Under the pieces are notes generated by a model that saw nothing but the letters and a program-made list of their open reading frames with translations, did not search any database and was not told the DNA's origin. From Berkiella sp963829835 (GTDB taxonomy: Bacteria; Pseudomonadota; Gammaproteobacteria; Berkiellales; Berkiellaceae), in the NCBI GenBank assembly GCA_963829835.1, contig CAWHKC010000004.1:2480001-2544000 (forward strand): a stretch of DNA of 64,000 nucleotides, written 5' to 3'. Below are positions 36,928 through 46,084 of the stretch, one piece after another. Position numbers and translations under genes: made by a program. The first letter of the stretch is position 1, and the number at the start of each line of letters is the position of its first letter.

Positions 36928-38793
36928 ATGCTTAATACATATCCTAAATGGAAATATTTTTTACTGCTCGGTATTTTATTGATTGGTATTATTTACTCGG
37001 CACCAAATTTGTATGGTGAAGATCCTGCCATTCAAGTGCTACCGATGACCGGTCATGCCTTTGTTGCTGATACCAGCGATCAAATTAAACAAGCTTTAGA
37101 TGCAGCAAATATTAAGTATAAAAATATTACCCCTGAAACCCATGCCATGTTGATCCGCTTTAGTGATACCGCATCACAGATTAAAGCAAAAGAAGTGATC
37201 AGTGAAAAATTAGGTGACGGCTATATTGTTGCCTTAAATTTAGCACCCAGAACACCCGCTTGGTTAGCAGCCCTTGGCGCCAAACCAATGAAGTTAGGTT
37301 TGGATTTAAGAGGTGGTGTTCACTTTTTGATGGAAGTTGATGTTGAATCTGGTGTTGAACGACGTGTTGAGGGGGCAGTGAGCGATATTCGTAATGCCCT
37401 ACGAGATGAAAAAGTTCGTTATCGACAAATCGCTAAGTTGGGTGATACCGGTGTTGTCATTACCTTTGATGATAATGCCACTTTAGAAAAAGCACAGCCT
37501 GAGTTACAAAAATGGACAAGAGATTTTGATATAACGAAAAGAGATCAAGATGATAAGCCTCAACTAATCCTGCAAATGAGACAAAGTGTGATCCATGAAT
37601 CACAAAACTACACCATTGAACAAACCATGAGTACTTTGCGAAATCGTGTTAACGAACTAGGTGTTGCTGAAGCCGTTGTTCAACGACAAGGTGTTAATCA
37701 CATTGTGGTCGAGTTGCCTGGTATTCAAGATACAGCGCGAGCAAAAGATATTTTAGGCAAAACCGCAACCTTAGAATTTCATTTACATGCTAAAGAAGAA
37801 AGTGCCACCGCTAAACCTGGTCAGACTGCACCTCCTGGCACTAAATGGTATATAGACAGAGACAATGGTAGGCCTTATCTGCTTAAAAAGCGCGTTATCT
37901 TAACGGGAGAATCCATCACTGGGGCAAGTGTTGGTGCTGATGATCGCACAGGTAGACCTGCTGTTTTGGTACGAGTGGGTGGAACTGGTTTAGCTTTATT
38001 TAAAAAAACCACATTAGAGAATATTGGCAGTTTATTAGGCGTGGTTTACTTAGAGACCAAAGTTGATCAAGAAATGGTGAATGGTCAACTCGTTAAGAAA
38101 AATCATACCTCAGAGTCTTTAATTAGCATTGCAACCATACAAAGTGCACTAGGTAGTCAGTTCCAAATAACGGGCCTGTCAGTTGCCGAAGCTCAAGATT
38201 TATCTTTATTGCTTCGTGCGGGTGCCTTACCTGCTGCTATTACCATTGTTGAAGAGCGCACCGTTGGCCCAAGCTTAGGTCAAGAGAATATTCGATTAGG
38301 TATCATCTCGATTGAAGTAGGGTTAGGGCTGGTTGTTTTTGCCATGCTTATTTATTACAGCGTGTTTGGGATTATTGCTAATTTAGCGTTGCTCATTAAC
38401 GTTGTGCTGTTAATCGCTATTCTTTCGCTCGTTGGCGCAACGCTGACCTTACCGGGTATGGCGGGAATAGTTCTAACGGTTGGTATGGCGGTCGATGCTA
38501 ACGTATTAATCTTTGAGCGAATACGTGAGGAGCTTAGAAATGGTATGTCTCCTCAAGCGGCGATTAATGGTGGATTTCACCATGCATTAGCCACCATTAT
38601 CGATGCTAACCTCACTACATTAATTGTAGGGATTATTTTGTTTAGTATCGGTACCGGTCCCGTTAAAGGATTTGCCATCACCTTATGCTTAGGTATTTTA
38701 ACTTCTATGTTAACAGCAACCACAGGTACGCGTGCCATCGTGAATTTGATTTATGGCGGACGTTCAGTTAAACACTTACGAGTAGGTATATAA
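36928..38793 (+). CDS. secD: Protein translocase subunit SecD
   Basis: 621-aa inner-membrane protein that uses the proton motive force to pull proteins through SecYEG. Motifs: LGLDLRGGVHFLMEVD near the start, the P1 periplasmic domain, RVNELGVAEAVVQRQG, VELPGIQDTARAKDILGKTA, and six C-terminal helices with GMAVDANVLIFERIREE. AGGAAGTTAGG precedes the ATG. It is co-directional with yajC and secF. Confidence 0.97.
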   Translation: MLNTYPKWKYFLLLGILLIGIIYSAPNLYGEDPAIQVLPMTGHAFVADTSDQIKQALDAANIKYKNITPETHAMLIRFSDTASQIKAKEVISEKLGDGYIVALNLAPRTPAWLAALGAKPMKLGLDLRGGVHFLMEVDVESGVERRVEGAVSDIRNALRDEKVRYRQIAKLGDTGVVITFDDNATLEKAQPELQKWTRDFDITKRDQDDKPQLILQMRQSVIHESQNYTIEQTMSTLRNRVNELGVAEAVVQRQGVNHIVVELPGIQDTARAKDILGKTATLEFHLHAKEESATAKPGQTAPPGTKWYIDRDNGRPYLLKKRVILTGESITGASVGADDRTGRPAVLVRVGGTGLALFKKTTLENIGSLLGVVYLETKVDQEMVNGQLVKKNHTSESLISIATIQSALGSQFQITGLSVAEAQDLSLLLRAGALPAAITIVEERTVGPSLGQENIRLGIISIEVGLGLVVFAMLIYYSVFGIIANLALLINVVLLIAILSLVGATLTLPGMAGIVLTVGMAVDANVLIFERIREELRNGMSPQAAINGGFHHALATIIDANLTTLIVGIILFSIGTGPVKGFAITLCLGILTSMLTATTGTRAIVNLIYGGRSVKHLRVGI

Positions 38794-38796
38794 AAC

Positions 38797-39726
38797 ATGG
38801 AACTATTTCATAAAATACCACACATTGATTTCATGGGAATACGTCGCTATACGGCTACTTTCTCCATTGTTATTTCGGCGTTAGCGCTTTTTTGTTTGTT
38901 TAGTAAAGGCCTTAATTTTGGTCTTGATTTTACAGGCGGTACGCAGCTAGAACTTCGTTATAGCGTTCCAATTAGTTTTGAAGATGTTCGACATCAGTTA
39001 GAACATGCAGGCTACACTGGCGTGAAAGTCGCTCAGTATGGTTCAACGCGTGACGTGCTAGTGAAGCTTGCCAATAAAGAAGGCGTGACCGAGCAACAAT
39101 TAGGGCATGAAGTTGTTGAAACTTTAAAGCAACATGATCCTAATCTAGAACTAAGACGAGTCGAATTTGTTGGTTCAGAAGTCGGGGACAAGCTGGCTGA
39201 GCAAGGTGGCATAGCCGTTTTGGTCGCGCTTTTAGCAATCATGTTATACATAGCAATGCGCTTTGAATATCGTTTTGGCGTCAGCGCAGCCGTTGCATTG
39301 CTTCATGATCCTATCATTATTTTAGGGATCTTCTCCTACTTTCAAATCGAATTTGATTTAGCATCACTGGCCGGCGTTCTCGCCGTGATCGGTTATTCCC
39401 TCAATGACACCATCGTTGTATACGACAGAGTTCGTGAAAACTTTCGCAAAGTACGTAAAGGCGATACTGAAGAAATCATGAACCTATCGATTAATCAAAC
39501 CTTGTCACGAACAATCATGACATCTTGTTTGACCTTAATGGTGGTAGTTGCCCTTTATTTCTTTGGTGGCGAATCCTTAAATGGTTTCTCACTTGCGTTG
39601 ATTATCGGTATTGTTATTGGTACGTATTCTTCTATTTTCGTGGCAGGTGCGCTTGCATTGGTGATGGGCTTAAGCCGTCAGGATCTGATGCCGTCGGCCA
39701 AAAAAGTAGTCGACGACCTTCCGTAG
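38797..39726 (+). CDS. secF: Protein translocase subunit SecF
   Basis: 309-aa partner of SecD. It has an N-terminal helix, the periplasmic domain with FGLDFTGGTQLELRY, and the five-helix RND-type part with GYSLNDTIVVYDRVREN and TLSRTIMTSCLT. It begins three bases after the secD stop. Confidence 0.97.
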   Translation: MELFHKIPHIDFMGIRRYTATFSIVISALALFCLFSKGLNFGLDFTGGTQLELRYSVPISFEDVRHQLEHAGYTGVKVAQYGSTRDVLVKLANKEGVTEQQLGHEVVETLKQHDPNLELRRVEFVGSEVGDKLAEQGGIAVLVALLAIMLYIAMRFEYRFGVSAAVALLHDPIIILGIFSYFQIEFDLASLAGVLAVIGYSLNDTIVVYDRVRENFRKVRKGDTEEIMNLSINQTLSRTIMTSCLTLMVVVALYFFGGESLNGFSLALIIGIVIGTYSSIFVAGALALVMGLSRQDLMPSAKKVVDDLP

Positions 39727-39747
39727 TTATTTTTAAGGCTAGGTGTT

Positions 39748-40569
39748 ATGGCAAAGTTAAATTCTCAATCATGGTTAGCTAAAGGGTTAATTATTGTTCT
39801 ATTTTTAGGAATGGTTTCTTGTTCACAAAATAAACCAGTTGCTAAAAAACCTTTGATTGGGATTTTAATGAACGATGGTGGCAAGGGTGGCTATTCGGAA
39901 TATCCTTGGTATGCCATGCGCCAAAATTATAGCCAAGTGATTGCAGAGAATGGTGGGATCCCCGTTTTCATCGGCCATGATGTTGAACCTATTGAAGACT
40001 ATTTAAAAATTCTCGATGGCGTTGTTTTAACTGGCGGCGATTTCAGTTCATCCGATGAAGCGTACACCACTGGGATAAGTGGGACATTTAATCCTAAACA
40101 CCATCCTCGGGAATTCATTGAATTTGCTTTAGTGCGCAAAGGATATGAAAAAGATCTTCCTGTCATTGGGATTTGTGCTGGCATGCAGGAAATGAATTTA
40201 GCTTTAGGTGGCACCTTGTATGAAAATCTTAAAAAATCTTTAGGCACCCCTATTCAGCATCGAAATGAAACTCGTCACGTCGTACAACACAATATTGAAA
40301 TTAAACCAGATACTAAAATCCATCAGATTCTTGAAACAGAGAAATTAACCGTTAACAGTAATCATAATGCGGGTATTAATAAAGTTTCACCTAAATTGAC
40401 AGTGTCTGCTTTGGCGCCAGATGGCGTGATTGAAGCCTTTGAAGCAAAAGACAAAAGATTTTTTATTGGTGTTATGTGGCACCCAGAATTTGTATTATCT
40501 GAGCAAGAAAAACAGCTTTGGAAAGCATTTATCCAAGCCTCAAAAGAATATAGTGCTAATAAAGGCTAG
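39748..40569 (+). CDS. Class I glutamine amidotransferase/gamma-glutamyl hydrolase-like lipoprotein
   Basis: 273 aa. The peptidase C26/PuuD family core is seen: DGVVLTGGDFSSSDEAY, the nucleophile elbow VIGICAGMQEMNLALGG (catalytic Cys), and the His-Glu pair in GVMWHPEF. Family members hydrolyse gamma-glutamyl amides. Unusually, the N-terminus is a lipoprotein signal: hydrophobic stretch then VSCSQ, so it would act in the periplasm attached to a membrane. It follows secF by 21 bases. The physiological substrate is unclear. Confidence 0.85.
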   Translation: MAKLNSQSWLAKGLIIVLFLGMVSCSQNKPVAKKPLIGILMNDGGKGGYSEYPWYAMRQNYSQVIAENGGIPVFIGHDVEPIEDYLKILDGVVLTGGDFSSSDEAYTTGISGTFNPKHHPREFIEFALVRKGYEKDLPVIGICAGMQEMNLALGGTLYENLKKSLGTPIQHRNETRHVVQHNIEIKPDTKIHQILETEKLTVNSNHNAGINKVSPKLTVSALAPDGVIEAFEAKDKRFFIGVMWHPEFVLSEQEKQLWKAFIQASKEYSANKG

Positions 40570-40570
40570 A

Positions 40571-41356
40571 CTAGAAAATGGTTTTACAAAGATCAGTCAA
40601 CTCTTGAAAGATTTTAGGTGGTGCTGCCAAAATGCTTTTTCCATGAAGAATATCTGGGCTGCCATCTATTGTAGTAATAAAACCGCCAGCTTCTTGAATG
40701 AAAAGAGCACCTGCTGCGATATCCCAGGGCTTTAAACCAAATTCCCAGAACCCATCAAGCCGTCCTGCTGCAACATAGGCTAAATCAAGTGCTGCTGCGC
40801 CTGCTCTGCGGATCCCCGCGCAATGCGGAATAACCGCTTTGAGAAAGGTGAGATAATCATCAAGATGAGAAAAATCTCTAAAAGGGAATCCTGTACCCAG
40901 TAAGGATTTCTGAAGCTTTTCAGCATTACTGACGCGAAGACGTTTACCATTCATTCTGACGCCTTCACCACGACTTGAGGTAAAGAGCTCGTCACGAATA
41001 GGATCATAAACGACGCCATGGAGAATTTTATCTTGTTGAACGACCCCAATAGATATACAAAAATGGGGAAATCCATGAAGAAAATTGGTTGTGCCATCTA
41101 AAGGATCGATAATCCAGGTAATATCTGATCCTTTGCCTGGTATAAGACCCGATTCTTCACCCAAAATAGCATGCTGGGGATAGGCCTTTTTAATGGTATC
41201 GATAATAATTTCTTCTGCTGCATGATCAACTTGGCTAGCAAAATCGTTGCGACCCTTCTCAATGATCTGAATATTTTCCATTTGGTCTTGGGCGCGAAGA
41301 ATGATTTTGCCTGCTTGGCGTGCCGCGTTGACGGCGATATTTACTATCGGATGCAT
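40571..41356 (-). CDS. suhB: Inositol-1-monophosphatase SuhB
   Basis: 261 aa. Metal and phosphate motifs are AILGEESG, WIIDPLDGTTNFLHGFPHF and WDIAAGALFIQEAGG, the two IMPase signatures. In E. coli SuhB also takes part in rRNA antitermination. It is divergent from trmJ, as is usual. Its stop is one base from the convergent amidotransferase stop. Confidence 0.96.
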   Translation of the reverse strand: MHPIVNIAVNAARQAGKIILRAQDQMENIQIIEKGRNDFASQVDHAAEEIIIDTIKKAYPQHAILGEESGLIPGKGSDITWIIDPLDGTTNFLHGFPHFCISIGVVQQDKILHGVVYDPIRDELFTSSRGEGVRMNGKRLRVSNAEKLQKSLLGTGFPFRDFSHLDDYLTFLKAVIPHCAGIRRAGAAALDLAYVAAGRLDGFWEFGLKPWDIAAGALFIQEAGGFITTIDGSPDILHGKSILAAPPKIFQELTDLCKTIF

Positions 41357-41435
41357 ATTGTTAGCCGATTAACTCTTTTTGGTGAAATTGCGCTCATTAT
41401 ATCAGTAATGAAGACTTTTTTCTCATGGGCTTTGA

Positions 41436-41536
41436 AAAGGGGTCAAGTATACCCTTGACCCAGGTTTGTTTATGGTTGAGCAATTTGATGGAAGATATAG
41501 TGATGAACCTGGGTCAAGGGTATACTTGACCCCTTT
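41436..41536. repeat. GGGGTCAAG-family inverted-repeat element, copy 1
   Basis: Two perfect 31-base arms (41436-41466 and 41506-41536) around a 39-base centre. Each arm starts or ends with AAAGGGGTCAAG and contains a smaller imperfect palindrome GGGTCAAG...CTTGACCC. The same arms occur at 46003-46079 with a shorter centre. The element lies between divergent suhB and trmJ. Confidence 0.9.
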
Positions 41537-41551
41537 ACCTAGGTTTACTCA

Positions 41552-42271
41552 ATGCTCAATCGAATTCGTGTCATCCTTTGCAACACAACGCATCCTGGCA
41601 ATATTGGTGCTACAGCCCGGGCCATGAAAAATATGGGATTAACCAGGTTAACGCTGATTAATCCTGAAAACTATCCTCATTCAGATGCGACCAGCCGTGC
41701 CTCCGGCGCTGATGATATTTTAGAAAAGGCGGTGGTAGTGAACACCTTTGAAGAGGCCATTCGTGACTGTCAGTGGTTATTTGGCACCAGCGCTAGAAAC
41801 AGAGAATTTCCTTGGCCGCAATTAACGCCCGCCATGGCAGCTTCGAAGGTCATGACCCTTGCCGGAAAAGGCGCTGAGATTGCCATTGTTTTTGGCACAG
41901 AGAGTTCTGGGTTGACCAACGAACAACTTCAGCGTTGTGACTTTCACATTAGTATCCCAACTGATCAAGAATATGCTTCATTGAATCTGGCTGCAGCCGT
42001 TCAGGTGATTAGTTACGAAATTTATCAAAGCTATCTTGCAACCATTGAAAGGCCAATAGAAACAAAACCTCTCCAATTTGAAAAAGCGACAATGGAAGAG
42101 GTGACTGGTTTGTTAGAGCATTTTGAGCAAACAGCAATTCAAATTGGCTTTTTAGATCCCAAAAATCCAAAAAAATTAATGCCTCGGGTAAAACGACTAT
42201 TTTCTAAAGCTCAATTAGAGAAAGAAGAAGTGAATATTTTGCGCGGATTTTTAAAAATGGTGAAACAATAG
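41552..42271 (+). CDS. trmJ: tRNA (cytidine/uridine-32 2'-O)-methyltransferase TrmJ
   Basis: 239 aa. SPOUT-fold methyltransferase that modifies position 32 of the tRNA anticodon loop using AdoMet. Motifs: THPGNIGATARAMKNMG, TSARNREFPWP, IVFGTESSGLTNEQL and ISIPTDQEYASLNLAAAVQVISYEI, the knot. Its usual neighbour iscR lies 3.9 kb downstream because accessory genes intervene. A GGGGTCAAG-type palindrome ends 15 bases before the start. Confidence 0.95.
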   Translation: MLNRIRVILCNTTHPGNIGATARAMKNMGLTRLTLINPENYPHSDATSRASGADDILEKAVVVNTFEEAIRDCQWLFGTSARNREFPWPQLTPAMAASKVMTLAGKGAEIAIVFGTESSGLTNEQLQRCDFHISIPTDQEYASLNLAAAVQVISYEIYQSYLATIERPIETKPLQFEKATMEEVTGLLEHFEQTAIQIGFLDPKNPKKLMPRVKRLFSKAQLEKEEVNILRGFLKMVKQ

Positions 42272-42410
42272 ACACGTTTTGCCATAAATAATCTATGACC
42301 GATAAATGGAATTTCTCGAGTGATGAAGTGAATTGTGAATATTAGATTAGCTTGATATCGTAATTGTGTTTTTAAACACTATTATTAATTATCAAGAGAA
42401 GAGGCAATTT

Positions 42411-43169
42411 ATGCTATCATTTACATCGAACCCATATCAAACTGAAAGCGCAGCTATGTATTATTATGCAGCACAAGGAAATTTTGATAACGTTTGTCTT
42501 TTACTATCAACTGATCCAATGTTGGCTTATAGCTTTAATCCCTTCAATAAAGAATTTTCGATATTAGATTATGCTGTAATGCATGCAGGAAATTTAGATA
42601 AGGTAACTCAAATTTCACCCTATTTAAAAGAAAAATGTTCTATCAATGAAAGTTCATTGGTTTATTTAGCTAAAAACAATAATTTCAAAGTTTTGAAATT
42701 TCTTTTGCAGCAACAGATTATTGATCCTAACTATGTATATCCGTCTTCAAAAACTCTTTTAGATATATTAGATCATGCAATTGCTACCACATTAAATATG
42801 TATCAAAAATCACAAATTATAAAAACAAAAAAGAGTTTAATTCATCAATATGGATTATTGACATCAACTGAGCTGATGACTCGCGATTTACAAACGCGCT
42901 TAGGGGTTCATCTTGAGTTTGTAGATCCTAAAGAGATCCCATTGCCAACAAACCCGCAACCAAGTAAAGCTGAGCTACGGCTCTTTGCACCAATAACTGC
43001 TGTACGATCAATCTATGAACCATCCGTCTTTGCGCCAACTGTTTTTAAACCATTTGGCGCTGAATCTATAGAAACGACTTCTGACTCACCAAGCACAAGT
43101 AAAAAGCTAACAACTTCCACCGACAAATTAAGAGATTCAGGTCGTAAGAGTTTGATTCAATCGCATTAA
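42411..43169 (+). CDS. Degenerate ankyrin-like protein
   Basis: 252 aa from the ATG at 42411, which follows AGAAGAGGCAATTT; a GTG at 42366 in frame is less likely. Residues 12-105 show helix pairs spaced like ankyrin repeats (AAMYYYAAQGNFDNVCLLLS, FSILDYAVMHAGNLDKVTQI, NNNFKVLKFLLQQQIID) but lack a good TPLHxA consensus. The last 90 residues are Pro/Ser/Thr-rich. Possible effector; function unknown. TLLDxxxxAI recurs in the gene at 43230-43673. Confidence 0.65.
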   Translation: MLSFTSNPYQTESAAMYYYAAQGNFDNVCLLLSTDPMLAYSFNPFNKEFSILDYAVMHAGNLDKVTQISPYLKEKCSINESSLVYLAKNNNFKVLKFLLQQQIIDPNYVYPSSKTLLDILDHAIATTLNMYQKSQIIKTKKSLIHQYGLLTSTELMTRDLQTRLGVHLEFVDPKEIPLPTNPQPSKAELRLFAPITAVRSIYEPSVFAPTVFKPFGAESIETTSDSPSTSKKLTTSTDKLRDSGRKSLIQSH

Positions 43170-43177
43170 TTGTATGC

Positions 43178-43206
43178 GTCTGGGGTCACGACGCCTGACC
43201 CCAGAC
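43178..43206. repeat. Perfect hairpin between convergent genes
   Basis: GTCTGGGGTCA (43178-43188) pairs perfectly with TGACCCCAGAC (43196-43206) around a seven-base loop. No T-run follows on either strand. The TGGGGTCA core recalls the REP-type hairpins at 44289 and 41436. Confidence 0.85.
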
Positions 43207-43229
43207 ACAACGCTTGGACTAGGTTAGGA

Positions 43230-43673
43230 CTAAGGTTGACCAAGCGAAGGTACTCTAAGTAATGGCGTATCTTCCCCAGGGAAATCTTGACTTAAACAAT
43301 GAATTCCGACTTCTTCACTAATACATTTTTTTGGATGCCCTGGCGTGAATTTAAACAATAACTTGGGGGCTTGATTTTCCTTTTGACTAAGAAATTCTGT
43401 ATGAGCTTGAAAACGTTTATTTTCATTTATTATTTCTAGAGCAGTTTTAGCGCCATACGACAGTCGTAACACACTCGTGATGCGAGATCGAACTGTTATA
43501 GCCATATCTAATAATGTTGAAAAATTTCCCTCAGAAAGGGTGTAAATGGTGTTAACAGCTATTAATTGATGCTGTAATGATTGCAATATAATATCCCATT
43601 TTCCGCGTTGAACATGAGATAAAATCTCTGTCATTACAGTTTGATCACCTTCCATCTTCTTAAAATCTATCAT
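43230..43673 (-). CDS. Small hypothetical protein, ankyrin-like helices
   Basis: 147 aa, not recognised. Residues 10-75 are helical (ILSHVQRGKWDIILQSLQHQ, FSTLLDMAI) and resemble one degenerate ankyrin repeat of the gene at 42411-43169, with which it is convergent. The C-terminal half is extended and includes CISEEVGIHCL. No signal or membrane segment. Start ATG at 43673 has AAAGATT upstream only. Confidence 0.5.
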   Translation of the reverse strand: MIDFKKMEGDQTVMTEILSHVQRGKWDIILQSLQHQLIAVNTIYTLSEGNFSTLLDMAITVRSRITSVLRLSYGAKTALEIINENKRFQAHTEFLSQKENQAPKLLFKFTPGHPKKCISEEVGIHCLSQDFPGEDTPLLRVPSLGQP

Positions 43674-43818
43674 AATCTTTTTGCTCTGGCCTGCTTTAAA
43701 CTGTCGATTATATGTGATTAAATAACTTAGTCAAGAAAAAGTATGCAAACTAACTCTTCAGGGGCAGGCCTGAACCCAGGCATTATTGAACTTCTACAAC
43801 AATTGTTAGAGGTAACTT

Positions 43819-44259
43819 ATGCTTAGAGCATCTAAAGCTCTTGATAAGAAAACAAATGAAAAAGGTTTTGAGCTTGCTAAAAAAGTTGTGATAAGTAGAT
43901 TGAAATGGTTTGCTAGCATTGGTTTGATATCATTTCTTATCCAAAGATGGCTTCCTATTTTAACCCTTCCAGCTACTCTCTTTGTGTGGACTTTCCGTGA
44001 TCAGAAAATCAATAAACATTATTTAGATTTTAAATCAGGCGAAATGAGAAACTATGAAAAATGCAGTAATACAGAATTAACTGCTTTCCTTGAAGGTGTT
44101 GAGGCGTCACAATCTTATTTTAATCAGTTTAAGGCTAATATCCCAGGTTCCAATGCCTGGAAAAATTCAAAAAGCTACTATGCAGGTTTGGGAGCAGGTG
44201 TTGAAGGTGATGAAGAGCTAATTGAGATGGTTAAACACAATAAGGGTCTTAAGCAATAA
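43819..44259 (+). CDS. Small hypothetical membrane-associated protein
   Basis: 146 aa, not recognised. A basic N-terminus is followed by a hydrophobic stretch (residues 29-57, FASIGLISFLIQRWLPILTL and onward) that could cross the membrane once or twice, then a hydrophilic helical C-terminus. AGAGGTAACTT gives a good ribosome site for the ATG. Possible effector or membrane protein; nothing more can be said. Confidence 0.55.
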   Translation: MLRASKALDKKTNEKGFELAKKVVISRLKWFASIGLISFLIQRWLPILTLPATLFVWTFRDQKINKHYLDFKSGEMRNYEKCSNTELTAFLEGVEASQSYFNQFKANIPGSNAWKNSKSYYAGLGAGVEGDEELIEMVKHNKGLKQ

Positions 44260-44288
44260 TGCTTCTAGGGTTTATAACTGGGGTCAAG

Positions 44289-44343
44289 GTGCCAGGCTTG
44301 ATATTGTGCATTTGTGTGAAACTCACAAACTCATGCCTGGCAC
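44289..44343. repeat. REP-like hairpin between convergent genes
   Basis: GTGCCAGGC (44289-44297) and GCCTGGCAC (44335-44343) form the outer stem; TTTGTG/CACAAA form an inner stem. A GGGGTCAAG motif precedes the left arm, as often seen beside REP elements mobilised by TnpA-REP (RAYT) transposases. No such transposase gene is in the window. Confidence 0.7.
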
Positions 44344-44347
44344 TGCG

Positions 44348-45832
44348 TTAGAACAGAGGAGCCTCAGTATGAACTACCACCAGAGGATCATGATGGATCA
44401 ACACTGCCTGATTGCTTTCAGATTGGGTTGGAGCAGTATTTTGATTGAGTGGTACATTCTTAACAGGCGTATCTAAATGAGCAGACAAGTCTGAACTTTG
44501 AACATCAATCACATCATTTAATTTCAATACAGTATCGTGAGCTTTCTCTTTTAATCCCCATATCCAGTCAAAAAAACCGGGTTGGGATTTTATATCACTT
44601 GGTGCAGGCTGTTCTTGGGGAAACTGATCAAAAGTATTTTGCACCAATGTCATGATCTCTTCATTTCCATAGGCTTTAGCATAATCAAGACTGTTTTTAC
44701 CCTCTTTATTGTTAAGGGTAGGATTTGCGCCCATCTCGATCAGAAATTTTATCCCTTCGATGGGATAATGATTGAGAATAGCGTTATGCAGAGGTGTATC
44801 TCCTGATTTAATACTATACCCGCCATGGGAGCAACAGGAGTGAATATTAATGTCAAAAGGACTATTGACGTCAATTGGCTGCTCACTGTGTGAGTTTATA
44901 ACTTCAAATGCTCCTTTAAGATACTCGCCAGGAGTTATAGCGTTAAATAATATAAACGTGTTTATATAGTTTCGTATTGGTGAATCATCCGCGCCGTGTT
45001 CAAGTAATAATTTAGCCATTTCTAAATTGGGCATCTCGGTCTGTTTAAACAAGGCATCCTTTAAAGGACACTGAAAGAAACCGGTGAGTTCGCCAGAGCC
45101 ATTTGGATTGGCTCCCTTTTCTAACAGCAATTTGGCACAATCTACATCATCATTAAACTTAGAAGCAAGACTCAAAGCTTCGGTCAATATATGAGTATCG
45201 GGTGGGAAGGAATTTTCAAATAGAAGGTTCAATATATCCACATTACCGTTACTAGCTGCAACGAGAATGGGATGACCAAGTTGACTCGTTTTATCACCTT
45301 CACAGGAAAGACTAAAATAAACCTCATATTTATCTTGATAGTTCCAAACATAAGGTGAGAGCAGAGATTGTACGCTTATCACATCATTATTTTCTATTGC
45401 TGTCACCATAATAGGTGTCAAGTTTTTGTCCACAACATCAAACAGTGATGCCCCGGATTTGTAAAGATCATAAGCAATATCACTATATTCTTTATTCAAT
45501 ATCGAGACTTTGAAATAATGATCCACTCCATGATCATTCCCGAAGCCAACTGCTGGTGGTAAATCACTCATATTCGATAGCGCAAAATAAATTGGACTGT
45601 GAAATTGATTTTGGTCATCAAAGCCACCAAGATTAATATCCGCACCTAATGAAATAAGGGTTTTTACTGCTTCTACTTGATGCGCTTCAATGGCATAAAT
45701 TAACGGCGTTTTTTGTTTTCCCCAAGGGTCCCATGCATTGATATCTGCACCACTTGTAACAAAAGCTTTAATAGCATTGATATCACCAGCTGCGGCGGCC
45801 TGATGTAATGAAGAAAATGAAAGACTTGCCAT
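44348..45832 (-). CDS. Ankyrin-repeat protein, putative effector
   Basis: 494 aa from the ATG at 45832, eight bases after GGAG; a TTG four codons upstream is less likely. About eight to nine ankyrin repeats run from residue 5 to about 400, e.g. SLHQAAAAGDINAIKAFV, PLIYAIEAHQVEAVKTLI, AKLLLEKGANPN, TPLHNAILNHYPIEGIKFLI. Two repeats are interrupted by loops of 20-30 residues. The last 90 residues are Pro/Ser/Gln-rich. Ankyrin proteins of intracellular bacteria often bind host proteins; secretion is inferred. Confidence 0.9.
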   Translation of the reverse strand: MASLSFSSLHQAAAAGDINAIKAFVTSGADINAWDPWGKQKTPLIYAIEAHQVEAVKTLISLGADINLGGFDDQNQFHSPIYFALSNMSDLPPAVGFGNDHGVDHYFKVSILNKEYSDIAYDLYKSGASLFDVVDKNLTPIMVTAIENNDVISVQSLLSPYVWNYQDKYEVYFSLSCEGDKTSQLGHPILVAASNGNVDILNLLFENSFPPDTHILTEALSLASKFNDDVDCAKLLLEKGANPNGSGELTGFFQCPLKDALFKQTEMPNLEMAKLLLEHGADDSPIRNYINTFILFNAITPGEYLKGAFEVINSHSEQPIDVNSPFDINIHSCCSHGGYSIKSGDTPLHNAILNHYPIEGIKFLIEMGANPTLNNKEGKNSLDYAKAYGNEEIMTLVQNTFDQFPQEQPAPSDIKSQPGFFDWIWGLKEKAHDTVLKLNDVIDVQSSDLSAHLDTPVKNVPLNQNTAPTQSESNQAVLIHHDPLVVVHTEAPLF

Positions 45833-46002
45833 AGGGGACTCCAAACTTATTCAATAAGATGTGTTTTTAAAAAAATGCGCTATTTAAAATCGTCAGCGCT
45901 TATAGTTAGAAAGTAAGCTATTATAAGGTTTTTATATGGCATAAACAATCTTATACGATACCCCATCTGTCTTTTGATTTGCTTAAGTAGCTTCCAAATA
46001 AA

Positions 46003-46079
46003 AAAGGGGTCAAGTATACCCTTGACCCAGGTTTTCTTTAATATCCTAAACCTGGGTCAAGGGTATACTTGACCCCTTT
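46003..46079. repeat. GGGGTCAAG-family inverted-repeat element, copy 2
   Basis: The same roughly 31-base arms as the element at 41436-41536, starting AAAGGGGTCAAG and ending CTTGACCCCTTT, around a centre of only about 13 bases. It ends six bases before the IscR-like site in front of iscR. The 314-base gap between the ankyrin gene and iscR holds this element, the IscR site and an AT-rich stretch. Confidence 0.9.
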
Positions 46080-46084
46080 CACTC

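Noticed and set aside
39525..39782. 85-aa open frame in another frame across the end of secF
   Set aside because: Fully inside secF and the start of the next gene; shadow frame.
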